64,000 nt of DNA, taken from contig BCJC01000008.1 of NCBI GenBank assembly GCA_001600175.1, positions 2,781 to 66,780 on the forward strand. The letters are read 5' to 3'. Of the stretch, positions 11,388 to 24,001 are shown one piece after another. The first letter of the stretch is position 1, and each line of letters begins with the position of its first letter. A model generated the notes under the pieces. It was not told the DNA's origin and did no database searches. It worked only from the letters and a program-made list of their open reading frames with translations. The translations under genes and the position numbers were made by a program. This DNA comes from Erythrobasidium yunnanense. Taxonomy: Eukaryota > Basidiomycota > Cystobasidiomycetes > Erythrobasidiales > Erythrobasidiaceae.

Positions 11388-11801
11388 ATGTCTGCCACAT
11401 TCACTGGAGCTGCCAANGACAGCGTCTACCCTCCCGGCGGAGCAGTATCCATCTGCACCATCTCCAACAACGACAACGTCTACCCTCCCGGCGGCGCTGT
11501 TTCCATCTGCACAGTCTCCAAGGAGGACTCTGCCTACCCACCCGGAGGNNNNNNNNNNNNNNNNNNNNNNNNNNNNNNNNNNNNNNNNNNNNNNNNNNNN
11601 NNNNNNNNNNNNNNNNNNNNNNNNNNNNNNNNNNNNNNNNNNNNNNNNGTCTACCCTCCCGGCGGCGCTGTTTCCATCTGCACAGTCTCCAAGGAGGACT
11701 CTGCCTACCCACCCGGAGGCGCAGTCTCAATCTGCACCGTGTCCAAGAACGATGCTGCTTACCCTCCAGGAGGAGCGGTCTCCATCTGTGTGGTTGCCTA
11801 A
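11388..11801 (+). CDS. Tandem-repeat farnesylated mating pheromone precursor
   Basis: A short leader is followed by repeats of 18 residues (54 bases) with the invariant core YPPGGAVSIC. Spacers between cores are TISNNDNV, TVSKEDSA and TVSKNDAA. The last core ends in CVVA, a C-terminal CAAX box for farnesylation; the fungal pheromone Mfa1 of Ustilago ends the same way. Internal repeats carry CTVS/CTIS, CAAX-like but followed by a cleavable spacer, exactly the layout of Rhodosporidium rhodotorucine A precursors. The mature product is probably a peptide ending in farnesyl-cysteine, such as YPPGGAVSIC. The frame runs through the N gap by arithmetic. Merging the flanking 71-base repeat also keeps frame and gives 80 residues with four cores. 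Upstream in-frame extension to 11139 is rejected in favour of this ATG. One base (11417) is undetermined; the left copy gives Asn. Confidence 0.9.
   Translation: MSATFTGAAXDSVYPPGGAVSICTISNNDNVYPPGGAVSICTVSKEDSAYPPGXXXXXXXXXXXXXXXXXXXXXXXXXXXXXXXXXXVYPPGGAVSICTVSKEDSAYPPGGAVSICTVSKNDAAYPPGGAVSICVVA
11549..11648. other. Assembly gap of exactly 100 N inside the pheromone gene
   Basis: A round 100-N run is the usual placeholder for a gap of unknown size. The 71 bases before it (11478-11548) are identical to the 71 bases after it (11649-11719), and both are in the same reading frame. The gap therefore probably has no real length, or hides a variable number of 54-base repeat units. Confidence 0.95.
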
Positions 11802-12682
11802 ATGCAGCGAAACCAGAGCGATAATACAGTGAGTTTCCCATCATTGCTCTATCAATACCAAGGGCGAATAACTGATACAACCCTTGACTTCGATAGCACC
11901 GATGATTCCTCCTTCGATCGACATCCGTATTTGGGGCAGTTACGATTGCATGGATATAGCTGTCTAGACCTGTAGTCGTGATTCAAGCTAGTCGTACATT
12001 CTAGTTCTACTTTCGGCCTTGTCATTATATTATCAGCTCCGTTCTAGCAATACTTATTGGCCTTACTACTGTTTCTCCCAACATGCAGTTGCGTGCTGAT
12101 GCCTTCGCGCTATTATTGCAAGGCACCCACATCCTATACTTTGCACGATTTGATGCGCCTGTGCCCACGGACACTGTTAGGTCTGGTACTGTTTTCCACA
12201 AGGAGGTATTCCGCCCGTCTTTGGCCTTTTGCAGCGCGCACCAAGTCGTGAGACCTCGCGTCGTAGATAGCTTGACTATTCTGGGTGTCTCCGAACCCTT
12301 GACAGTTTCGCTGTCCGCGCGTTCTCAAATCAATCATTATATGTATGTATGTGTACGAACATGGACCCTATCGCCTTGAGAGTGTCACAGGCTTGACAGT
12401 CAGAGCTGCATAAATTGCCTCTACATCTTGCTACTTGCGGAGCAATCGACAAGTGTCTTGGGCATATATGTGTTGAGCGGTGATGAAGTAGCGTTATGCA
12501 ACTTCAGGTGCCCGTACGCACGGCCTTTTGCATTTCGGATTACTCTGAAACCTAGGTCCTGTAAAGGAGTATAATGCGCAGCATGAGGGGCGTGAAGTAG
12601 CGGGCAGGCTGGTGGAATACATCAATGTTGCGAGATGCTGTCTATCGCGCATATGCGTGCGGGTTCTTCGGACTACGAAACG
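11802..12682. other. Intergenic region, no gene seen
   Basis: About 880 bases between the pheromone stop and RPC40. It is relatively A/T-rich near 11980-12060 and 12330-12430, and should hold the pheromone 3' UTR and the RPC40 promoter. Short frames here have no domain content and no second pheromone-like CAAX peptide was found. Confidence 0.4.
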
Positions 12683-14225
12683 ATGCATCTTGGCCGCGAG
12701 ATAGTGAGCCAGGTGAGTAACGATATGCCCAGATAGATGTACGCTGCTTTCGTCCGCTTGAGCTGACGTTCCTTGTGTCGCAAGTCACCTCCCCGAGATC
12801 AGGCTGGCGTGTGGCCTGGGAGCCAGCTTTTGCGATGGGATCCTGATCAATTCAGCACGGTATGGCGTCGGTCATCTTGAAGAGTCTGGCGAAGCTCATC
12901 CTTTACTCGTATGGATCGTCATCCGTCTGACAGAGATTGCACCTGAAAATTAGTCGAGTCTCGCAACTCGAAGCCGAACTCGACATCGTTGGCGTAGATA
13001 CTTCTGTAGCAAATGCTATACGACGCGTCCTAATCGCTGAGGTACGTTCAAAGCTGGCAGATACAGAAGCTTTCTGATGCGGAAATTTGGCGGATTGCTT
13101 GCATACTTTTATCCTCCTTCGACAGGTACCTACTGTCGCTGTCGAGAATGTCTACATCTGGAACAATACTACGCTTGTGCAAGATGAAGTTCTATCTCAG
13201 AGGCTGGGTCTCGTCCCTCTACGTATAGATCCCAAGAAGGTCGAATTTAAAGGACGTAAGCTCTTTTCCGCTAAGAAATTCTATGAGCATTGCTGATGCG
13301 GTTGCCTTGTCATACTACTACAGCCGGAGAGGAGCCTACGGATCTCAACACTATCGTCTTTAGTCTTGTCGTGAAATGCGAACGCAACCCCAAGGCGAAG
13401 CGGAGCGAGACAGATCCCGAGAAGCTTTACAACAATGCACATGGTGCGCCTGTCCCTGAAGCCTCTCCTTACCTGATCAAGCGCTGATGACTTTTCTGCA
13501 CCTTACTTCTAGTCTATTCGTCGGCCTTTGCTTGGCAGCAGAAAGGTGTACAGACGGATATCTTTGCAGACGACCCCCCACAACCTGTCTTTGACGATAT
13601 CCTACTTGCGAAGCTACGAGGGAATCAGGTGAGCGAGTCGCTAGTTGCCCAGCTTCCGCGCAACATGGGTTAATATCAATCGTACGATCAGGAAATCATT
13701 CTTGAGATGCATTGCGAGAAAGGCATCGGCAAAGATCATGCTAAATGGTCGCCAGTAGGTGAGTCATCTGAGTTATTCCTTCCCATCTATTGGCACGCAG
13801 CTGAGTATACCGCTTGCAGCTACGGCATCGTATCGGCTATTGCCGACGATAGACATTCTGACGCCTATATTACCCGAGCTATGCGACAAGTTTGCGGCCT
13901 GTTTCCCGCCGGGCGTCATCGCAGTGGAAGAAGACAGCAAAGGCCGGAAAACTGCAAGAGTCGCAGACGCTCGCAAGGATACAGTCAGTCGGGAAGTTCT
14001 GCGGCATCCAGAATTCGAAAATTCGGTCAGGCTGGGCCGGAAGAGGGATCACTTCATATGTAAGTGGTGATCTCGATTTCCAGGAGTAAACTTTCTAAAA
14101 AGCTTTTGTTCTCAGTCAACCTAGAGTCAGTCGGTCAGATACCTGCCAGCGACCTGGTACCTCAATCTCTGGAAATTCTCTTAAGCAAGATTACGAATCT
14201 GCGAAACGCGTTGGCAGAACTATAG
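12683..14225 (+). CDS. RPC40: RNA polymerase I and III shared subunit AC40
   Basis: Nine exons (12683-12712, 12785-12859, 12935-13041, 13126-13255, 13324-13444, 13513-13628, 13692-13758, 13820-14059, 14116-14225) give an intact 331-residue protein. It is the alpha-like subunit common to RNA polymerases I and III. Signatures are [63 protein letters not shown] and [17 protein letters not shown]. Length and motif order match yeast Rpc40. The start ATG lies in a 30-base first exon and is supported by all downstream phases closing. It lies immediately right of the pheromone gene, on the same strand. Confidence 0.93.
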
Positions 14226-14468
14226 CGATTAGCTGATCTCTTCGTTGTTGTAGTATTACGCAGAACGTAGTATCATCTATGGTCTGGCCACGCAAGCCTA
14301 CAATAGCTTCTTTCTTCCAGTTCTCGTCGCATCCTTAGGATGGTATCGATACACTGACACTTTTCATCCAAAAAGGCCTGACGCCGGTACGAGCGCATCA
14401 CCCAATCTCCTACAGTGGGGCGGTCTTCCTGAGGATCTGCTGCCGATCACTCCGCCAATCCTAGCGCA

Positions 14469-15134
14469 ATGTTCGATGTGCACTGTCGCGTCGGAGGCGT
14501 TACGCCGACTGCACAAACGCAGTCCTGCACCATCGTCAACATCAACGACCTTATACTTGACAACAGCTGGAATTGGCGAGCCGATCACGGCGCCAATAAG
14601 AGCTACATCGGCTGGGAGGTCAACCCAGCTACCACCGGCTTCCAGGTCAATGGTGATAGCTTTACTGCATACGGTTTGTTTGTCGAGCATTTCAAGAACT
14701 ATCAAACCATCTTCAATGGCAATAATGCATCTGTTCACTTCTATCAATCGGAGATCCCGTACGATATTCCTGATCAGGCAGCCTGGACGCCTGCAAATAA
14801 CAAGACAGGCTATCCAAGCTACAACGTGGCCGCAAACGTCACCGACCACAGCGTCATCGGCGCTACAGTCGCCATGATCGCAGTCACATCACCCGTGAAG
14901 CTCTCTGAAGCCTACTCGACGCCAAACTCCACCAACGCTACTGTAAGAAGAGTATGTACTTGGTAAAGCACCGCTGATCTTGATTTACAGCACCTTGCTA
15001 CGGTTTGGGGCCTGTCCAACAACCAGTCTAGCGTCGACTCGATCATCAATGGATTTGGATCCATGAACCCAACGATGGCGCTGCCTTTTGGCGTTCTCCA
15101 AGCCCAGTTCTACGTGGCACCCGGCTCCGATTAG
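14469..15134 (+). pseudogene. 3' fragment of a secreted glycosidase-like (pectate-lyase-fold) gene
   Basis: Two exons (14469-14942, 14991-15134) encode about 205 residues resembling the C-terminal part of a fungal and bacterial secreted protein family often annotated as adenylyl cyclase or F5/8-type protein. Recognisable pieces are WNWRADHG, GFQVNGDSFTAYGLFVEHF and QSEIPYDIPDQAAW. Members are normally several hundred residues longer, with a signal peptide. Here only about 240 bases separate it from RPC40, too few for the missing N-terminal half. Reading continues a short way upstream (DHSANPSA) before a stop. It is most likely a 5'-truncated remnant. A short functional derivative cannot be excluded. 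Confidence 0.55.
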
Positions 15135-15591
15135 GCACGAAAGAGAAGATAGAAATGCAATACCGAAAGTGACAGTTTTCTGCGAACTAGCTGTTGTCGT
15201 TGGCTATAAACTACCACCTTAGACAAGCATGCTCTACGATGCAGTAACAATCAACCAGTAACCAATGAATTCAAGAGCACGCCCAGGTCCGGGTGGCAAC
15301 GGCTATTTGGCTTTTGCTGATCAGGTACAAGAAGACCTTAGACTGATGATAAGATGGAAATGCACATGCAAGAACGTCCTTTCCTTGAGGACTGGTGTGG
15401 CTTCATCTTGAGCTTCTCCGCTTCTTCTCCTCACTTTCCGCAATTTGGGGCGTTCCTGAGACTCCGCTAGTGCGGTGCCTGTCGTCATTCAGCATGCAAC
15501 GACCAAACCCCCAAGACTAGCATTTCTTCCGGACTACTTCTCTTCTCTCTTTCCTCCCTATCGCAGCCCTTCTCTCAGTCTCAAATCCAAC
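15135..15591. promoter_or_regulatory. Promoter region of the beta-lactamase-like gene
   Basis: 457 bases without a gene. The last 170 are strongly pyrimidine-rich (CTTCTTCTCC and TTCTCTCTTTCCTCC runs), a common feature of fungal promoters and 5' UTRs, and lead directly into the ATG at 15592. Confidence 0.4.
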
Positions 15592-17131
15592 ATGCGCGTA
15601 TTGATAACCGCCCTAGCTCTCGCAGGAACAGCAGCTGGTGTGACGATCAACTCATATCCAGCAGCTGCTGTGAATGTCCTCATCAATGAGGATGCTCCTG
15701 GGTCCATAGATACAATCATGCCCGGAACCAACATGTCGGCTTCGCTGTCGCAATATTACCAGACAACCTTGAACAATACCCTCAAGATTCCAGGAGGCGC
15801 TCTCTACATCTCTACCTCTGAGGGTACACTCCTGAAGTCCTTTGGGAGCGATACTCTGGAATCCTATGTTCCCTTCAAGCTCGAGAATCACTTCCGAGTC
15901 GGCAGTCTTACAAAGACATTGGTAGCAAGTGCCGTTCTGAAGCTAGTATCCGAAGGCAAGATTGACATGCGCGATGTGAGCATCTATCCCCGAGAGACTC
16001 GAGAAGACAAGGCTAATATTCCCTCCTAGACATGGAGCAAATACTACAACGGCACCCAAGCATTCCCTTATGCCAACGAAATCATGGTTCGAGATCTCCT
16101 CGGCATGACTTCAGGCGTCTACAACTACGTTCGATCGAGGGAGGCAGCTCAAATCCAGAGCACGGATCCTACTCTGCCATTCAGCTATGATCAGATCATA
16201 GACGTGATACTCAAGAACCAACCGTATTATGAGCCAACTGACAGGCAGACTGGCAACTACAGTAGGTCTTTCGGATTAGATCGTTAATCGGCTAGCTGAC
16301 CGATCGACAGGCAACTCAAATTACATCCTTCTTGATCACATCGTGGAGCTTACTGCTGGAATGCCGACCTCCCAATACATCGACACCAACTTCTTGCAGC
16401 CTCTCGGCTTATCCGCCGACACTTTCTGGCCTTCCGACTCTTACACTCTTGGCAACCCCCACGGCGAAGGTTACGGACCATGGCCTCTTGCGTCTACCAC
16501 AACTTACGGAAACAAGACAGCTTCCAACCCTTCGCAGGCCCTGGGCGCCGGCGCCTACGTATCTAATCTGCGAAGCCTGAAGGTTTGGATCGAGGCTACG
16601 GTAGCTGGATTTGGTTATGGAGGTACTACGAGTGGTTTACATGGCGAACGTACTTTCGGCTACGTTCACAATCTTGGCCAGCCTTTGCCTTACAATGTTT
16701 CCTTCGACTACGGCTACGGACTCATGAAGCTTAACGATTACTGTGAGTATACTGTCATTGATGAACACTCCTATTCTGACAACCTTGCAACTCAGACGGC
16801 CACGATGGCAGCATCTCTGGCTTCACGACGGTAGCCTTCACCAATCCAAAGAAGAACATTACTTTAGTCTGCGTCGGCAACACCGGTCCTGTAGGAGTGT
16901 GAGTACCCATCTGTAATCTACTATGTAGCATCCTGCTGACTCGTACACATCCTTCGAAGCACCGCCAAAAACGCTGTCGAAATGCTGGCCATCCTTGATC
17001 CCGATTTCCTCACCAGCACAGGATCCGGACAGGGTGCTGATATTATCCCTCCCAGCGCACCCAATGTCAACCCGCCCAACGCTCCCAATGTCAACCCTCC
17101 CAACGCCCCAATGTTAACCCCCCCAATTTGA
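15592..17131 (+). CDS. Secreted beta-lactamase-like serine hydrolase
   Basis: Five exons (15592-15975, 16030-16261, 16311-16742, 16796-16898, 16960-17131) give 440 residues. An N-terminal signal peptide (MRVLITALALAGTAAG) indicates secretion. The class-C beta-lactamase/penicillin-binding fold is shown by the nucleophile motif SLTK in FRVGSLTKTLVAS, a Y-S-N triad element before SNYILLDHIVE, and a GHDGSISGF motif in place of KTG. Fungal members include esterases and D-aminopeptidases; the substrate is unknown. Several N-glycosylation sites (NMS, NNT, NGT, NKT, NVS) fit a secreted protein. The C-terminus has an NPPNAPNV repeat. The last copy is one base short, which shifts the frame and ends the protein at LTPPI. 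Confidence 0.85.
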
Positions 17132-17481
17132 AATGAGCGTCCGCTAAACCCATATCGACAATTTCATATGCCCAGGAAGGCAGCCTTATAAGTATGTGTA
17201 GTGAATAAGTAGCTGGTGTAGCATTGGGCCAGCAGTAGCATGCTCTTTTTAGTGGATTGATTGCCGCATGAAATGCCAGCATCTGTTTCAACATCAGCAG
17301 TTCTTTCGAATTATCATGCTTCTGCTTGCACGAGTGACTATATGCGTTTCGCGACTTTCATGTGCGCACTGCCTGGACCACCTCGTCAGATGGCCGCAGA
17401 TTGGTGTAACTGATATAGCTTGAGGTCTTCTTCGTTGCAGCATACACTGCTTGGAGAATGACTGGATCCTACAGCGATTGC
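17132..17481. other. Convergent intergenic region, no gene seen
   Basis: 350 bases between two converging genes. It should contain both 3' UTRs; no gene or strong hairpin was noticed. Confidence 0.4.
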
Positions 17482-18262
17482 TCATACACTTCTATCATCC
17501 TTATCGAGTTTCGCTGCCGTCTGTAAGCCCAATCCTGAAGACCTCTCAATTGTTTGCCTTCCATCTCTGCTCAGCTGCACTGCTGCATTTGTTGATCTTC
17601 CATATGCTTCTTTCGCTGCATTCACCAGCTCTGTAACCTTGCGCGATGCTGCAGTATGAGCATTGTAGAGCGCCGGCGCGTGTGCCCGTTCCAATTCGCG
17701 AATGTACAAGTTGGCGTTGCTTGCTGTTTTAGGTAGGAAGTAGCTCGATGAAGCTAGGAAGAAGAGAGGAGGAGACAGGAAGCGTAAAGGAAACGAACGG
17801 TTGCGCGAGACGATGCTTCCGAGAAGAGTAGAAACGCCGACGCTGCGCAACAAGTCAGCTCTATTCATTGATGAAATCTAGAAGACCCACTATAGCCCGC
17901 CAGGTGACAGATCCTCATCCGGCGCCAGTATCGACTTGACCTGGCCTGTGACTTCAGGTCAGCTTACAGACTCTGGAAAGTCGGCAGTCATACTCACTCT
18001 CCACCTTCCTCTCTGTTCCTACCCATTCATTCGATACCTCGCGCAGCCTGCTTCGTGCGCCTTGATAGAGGTGTTCCGACGTCCTCCTCAGCGATGAAAC
18101 CTGGAGCTGAAGAGCAGAGGGCGGTTCTGCGACGAGTACGATAGGTTGTGATGGACTGTCATAGATGGAGAGCTGTAGGAAACGTCAGCTTTTGCGTATT
18201 TGAGGCCGTCTCGAGCGCTTCACCCTTGATCTTGCTTCGAGGTTCATCTTGGCTTCTGCCAT
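17482..18262 (-). CDS. MICOS complex subunit MIC26/MIC27 (apolipoprotein-O family)
   Basis: Four exons (18262-18224, 18172-17998, 17945-17891, 17842-17482) join to 209 residues. The protein belongs to the APOO/Mic27 family of the mitochondrial inner membrane, which shapes crista junctions. Family features are the N-terminal LSIYDSP, the glycine-rich first membrane segment APDEDLSPGGLYVGVSTLLG, SIVSRNRSFPLRFLSPP and a second membrane segment ending SYFLPKTASNANLYI. The intron between GGLY and VGVS is essential; without it the frame stops. The C-terminal half is amphipathic or coiled. Confidence 0.85.
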
Positions 18263-18905
18263 GGCTGAGCGACCGCTTGATCTAAGTCTTGATGGATGCA
18301 AAGACCAGCTACGGCAACACAAGGCAGATGCTGATGAAACGCTGGGAACGAGCAGAGCAAAGGGGTTGCATTGGCTCGTCAAAGCGGCTAGATACGTACA
18401 CAATACTCTGATAGCTTGCAGTCTATCTATGTCCTCATCCTCACACCACTCAGCCATGCCCATCCTCCTCTGCAAGATGCTCCTTCTCCTCTGCCTTGCT
18501 GCCTAGCTGGACTGCTGCCGGACGCAAGAACCCTTCACGGCAGCCTATTCCCATTCCCCCATCACCAAACAGTGACGAGAAGTAGACTACTCACCGGCTG
18601 GGCTCGCGTGTCTTCTAGTGTCAAGGACAGCCCGGAACCGTGCACGTCAAACCCTGCTGGATCCCCGCTGATGTGACGAAAATTTCGACCAATACGCACC
18701 TATAGCCAAGGGCTACGCTCTTCTAGCACGCTCGCAGTCGATTCAAGGGTGCTGGATCGGGATGCCCTGAGCGAGAGTAGGGGAATTCTCCAACTCGCTT
18801 AAGTTCTGCTCGCACGTCGTTCGCAGGCTTGTCTTCTCTTCTCTCTTCACTACCATCCTAACTCCTCCTTCTCTTCCCCCTCCTGTCACGCCTGTATATC
18901 TCACG
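18263..18905. promoter_or_regulatory. Divergent intergenic region MIC26/27 / MFS transporter
   Basis: About 640 bases between divergent starts, with no gene recognised. The side nearest the transporter is pyrimidine-rich (CTTCTCTTCTCTCTTC), like other promoters in this window. Confidence 0.4.
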
Positions 18906-20698
18906 ATGGACGTCGTTAACGAATTACCAGTCGACTCAACTAGCAAGATTGATCTTGATCTCGAGAGGAAGGACATCCAAGATGTCAGCAAGCTTGGCTC
19001 GCAAGAGTCTATCGAAGCGCCTACGATCAAGCACTCGTTTGTCAGGATGTGAGTGCTTCTCATCCTCGAGGATCGCCACTTTCTGACTGGCTGTCAGTGA
19101 CTACATTTACCTTCCATTGGGAGCCATCATATACCTCCTGTCCTTCTTCTGGAGAAGCAACATTGGCAACACTGGCTTCGATGTTGTCACTCCAGACTTT
19201 AAGCTCACTGTCAGACAGTCAGATGCTGCCTGGGCAGCCTTCTTCGTCTTGTTTGTCATTCTCCGTGAGTCTCTGCTGCCCATTGCGAACCATATAGATA
19301 GCTAACAGCTCTCGCTAGCCGTTATGCACACCATCATCGTCGAACGATTCGTTCAGGCTCGGTACTGGCTCACTTTCCTGCTCCTCATGCTTTCTGCAGT
19401 GCAGACTGGAATGGGTGGGTGCATCGCACAGACACATGCATCGTTCACTGCTAATTCTTGCTTGCAGGCTGGGCTGACTCAAAAGGCTGGATCTACCTCT
19501 GCCGAATCCTCCTCGGTGTGTGCGTGTCCGGCATCGTGCCCATCATGCTCTGCATCTGTATGCACTGGTACTCGCGATTCCAGACTGCTTTCAGATTTGT
19601 TAGTCGACATCGAGCACGTGAAGCGCAACCCAGCTGAGGAGTCTACAGTCCTGCATCGTAGGACCTGCAATCCTTATTGGCGCTCTTAGTGGTATTCTCG
19701 CTTGGATGCTCAACATCGGTATCGACCAGCAGCTCGGTCAAGCTGGTTGGGTAAGAGACCTTGCTTCTGTGCTGCGAACCGAAACTCACCTCTATGAACA
19801 GCGCTGGATTCTCCTCATCGTCGGACTCCTCACCTTCGGTATCACCATCGCTTCGGCTTTCCTGCTTCCTCAATACCCTAGCAAAGCTTCCTGGCTTTCT
19901 GTTGAAGGCCGCGAATGGCACATTAGCCATGCCAGCACGGACAGACAGCAACTCGAGTCCGAACAGTCACAATCTGTCAAGCAAGTTGCTCGATCGGTTC
20001 TTGGCAAGCGTCAGAACCAGCTGTTCCTGTGAGAATGTTCCTGTGTATAGCAAGAAGAAGGCTGACAGATCTCTCAGCTTGCTGTGCACCTTCGTCTCTT
20101 TCCCTCTCTACGGCTACTACCATTACGCTGGCGGTGTGATCGCAAGACTAGCCAGCGGCCAGATCAGCCTGAGATGGCAATTCACCATCGCTGCTGCACC
20201 TTGGGCACTGGCTGTCATCGTCTACATGATCGCTTCCTGGTACTCGGACAAGCTTCGACAACAAGGCGTCTTTGTCGTAGCTGGTCTCCTCACTATCTCG
20301 CTTGGTGTGTCTAATCATCATCAGTCAGATCTGAGCTGACATATTTGATCGCAGGCCACACCCTCCTAATCTCGAGCAAGAACGTTCCAGCCAACATCTT
20401 CGGCTGCTTCCTGGTTGCCTCTGGCGTCCTTTCGGCTGTACACCTGACCTTACTCTGGTCATGCGAAGAGGGTGGAGCTCTTGCTCGCGCTATCATGTGT
20501 GGACTGGCCTGCAGCTGCTTGCAGTGAGTCGCGCAATCGTCCGAACTTGAATGCTATGTTAACATTCATCTCGCCAGACTCGCTGCCTTCGCAAGCCGTT
20601 TCATGTTCGCAGCTAAACACGGACCTGACTTCACTGCTGGTCACGCTGTCTGCTTGGCCACCTCTGTTGCGGGTGCAGCTCTTGCTGCTTTGCTGTAA
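18906..20698 (+). CDS. MFS transporter, anion:cation symporter (TNA1/DAL5-like) family
   Basis: A major facilitator protein with about twelve membrane segments and an acidic cytosolic N-terminus. Visible family features are the IDYIYLPLGAIIYLLSFF first helix, CRILLGVCVSGIVPIMLCIC with HWYSR (helices 4-5) and the GWRWILLIVGLLTFGI helix 6 followed by LPQYP. These match the allantoate/nicotinate permease type. About nine exons; exon 1 is 18906-19048 and the next start at 19098, 19319 and 19468. The substrate is probably an organic anion such as nicotinate or allantoate, by family only. It lies on the same strand as the STE20 gene that follows. Confidence 0.82.
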
Positions 20699-21070
20699 GC
20701 AGGATCTTTCGGTTCGTCTTTCTCAGCTGACGTTCCAGGTTACAGGTCTCGAAGGGAGCGTGCATCACGCAAGTAGCCAGCGTACGAATGGAGTGTCGAA
20801 AAGATAGTAACGAAATCGTTATTTAGTTTACGTTTGGGTAGATTGGTTCGCTTGTTAGGTAACGCTTTGACGAGTCTGAAGTCATGACTAATGCAATCTA
20901 TGAAGAGTTCTGAATCATAACCAGTCCTGCTTCGATGCTTTTCGACGCGTCTTGCCTCGGTCCCTCTTCTTTGGTTCCTCACTCGCCCAAATCAGCGTCA
21001 ACAATCGCTACTCGACACTTCAGCCAGCAGGACTCTGCATCTGCTCGATAGCGAGGAATCAGCAGTCAAT
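20699..21070. promoter_or_regulatory. Intergenic region upstream of STE20
   Basis: 372 bases without a gene; it is the presumed STE20 promoter. No ACAAAGGG element was noticed here. Confidence 0.4.
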
Positions 21071-23733
<2,663 letters not shown>

Positions 23734-24001
23734 ACACGGTCTTTAGCCTCTTGGTTGCTTCGCAAGCAGTGCAGTCTTGAAGACTGGGGATGTATCGGGG
23801 ATTTCGTTGGAGAGGGTGTACTGTTGTGTATCTGCTGTACTTGAATATGTGCCAAAAGCAATCTAGCTCGATTATGACTGTCACAGCCCGGACTCATGTA
23901 ATTTTGGACCGCTCCATAACATGCGGTACACTCCATTCGCATATCGCTGCAATACATACCAAAATCACTCTGCTACTGCCCTTAGCTAGCCTCTGCTTGC
24001 A

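Larger units (their letters stand above)
10401..11548. repeat. Right arm of 1148-base inverted repeat
   Basis: Reverse complement of 1-1148. It carries the carrier exons 1-3 without the rest of that gene, the shared promoter, and the first 161 coding bases of the pheromone gene. It ends at the N gap. Apart from undetermined bases the arms looked identical in the stretches compared. That means either a recent or gene-converted duplication, or a single sequence used twice in assembly. Confidence 0.95.

Noticed and set aside
11297-11880. Other long frames through the pheromone repeats (plus 11297-11824, minus 11401-11880)
   Set aside because: They are low-complexity shadows of the 54-base repeats kept open by the repeat periodicity and the N run.
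14364-14849. 161-codon minus-strand frame
   Set aside because: It lies antisense to the recognisable secreted-enzyme fragment and has no similarity to anything known.
18906-20698. Multi-helix protein considered as the missing STE3 pheromone receptor
   Set aside because: It has about twelve helices and clear MFS anion:cation symporter features rather than seven helices.
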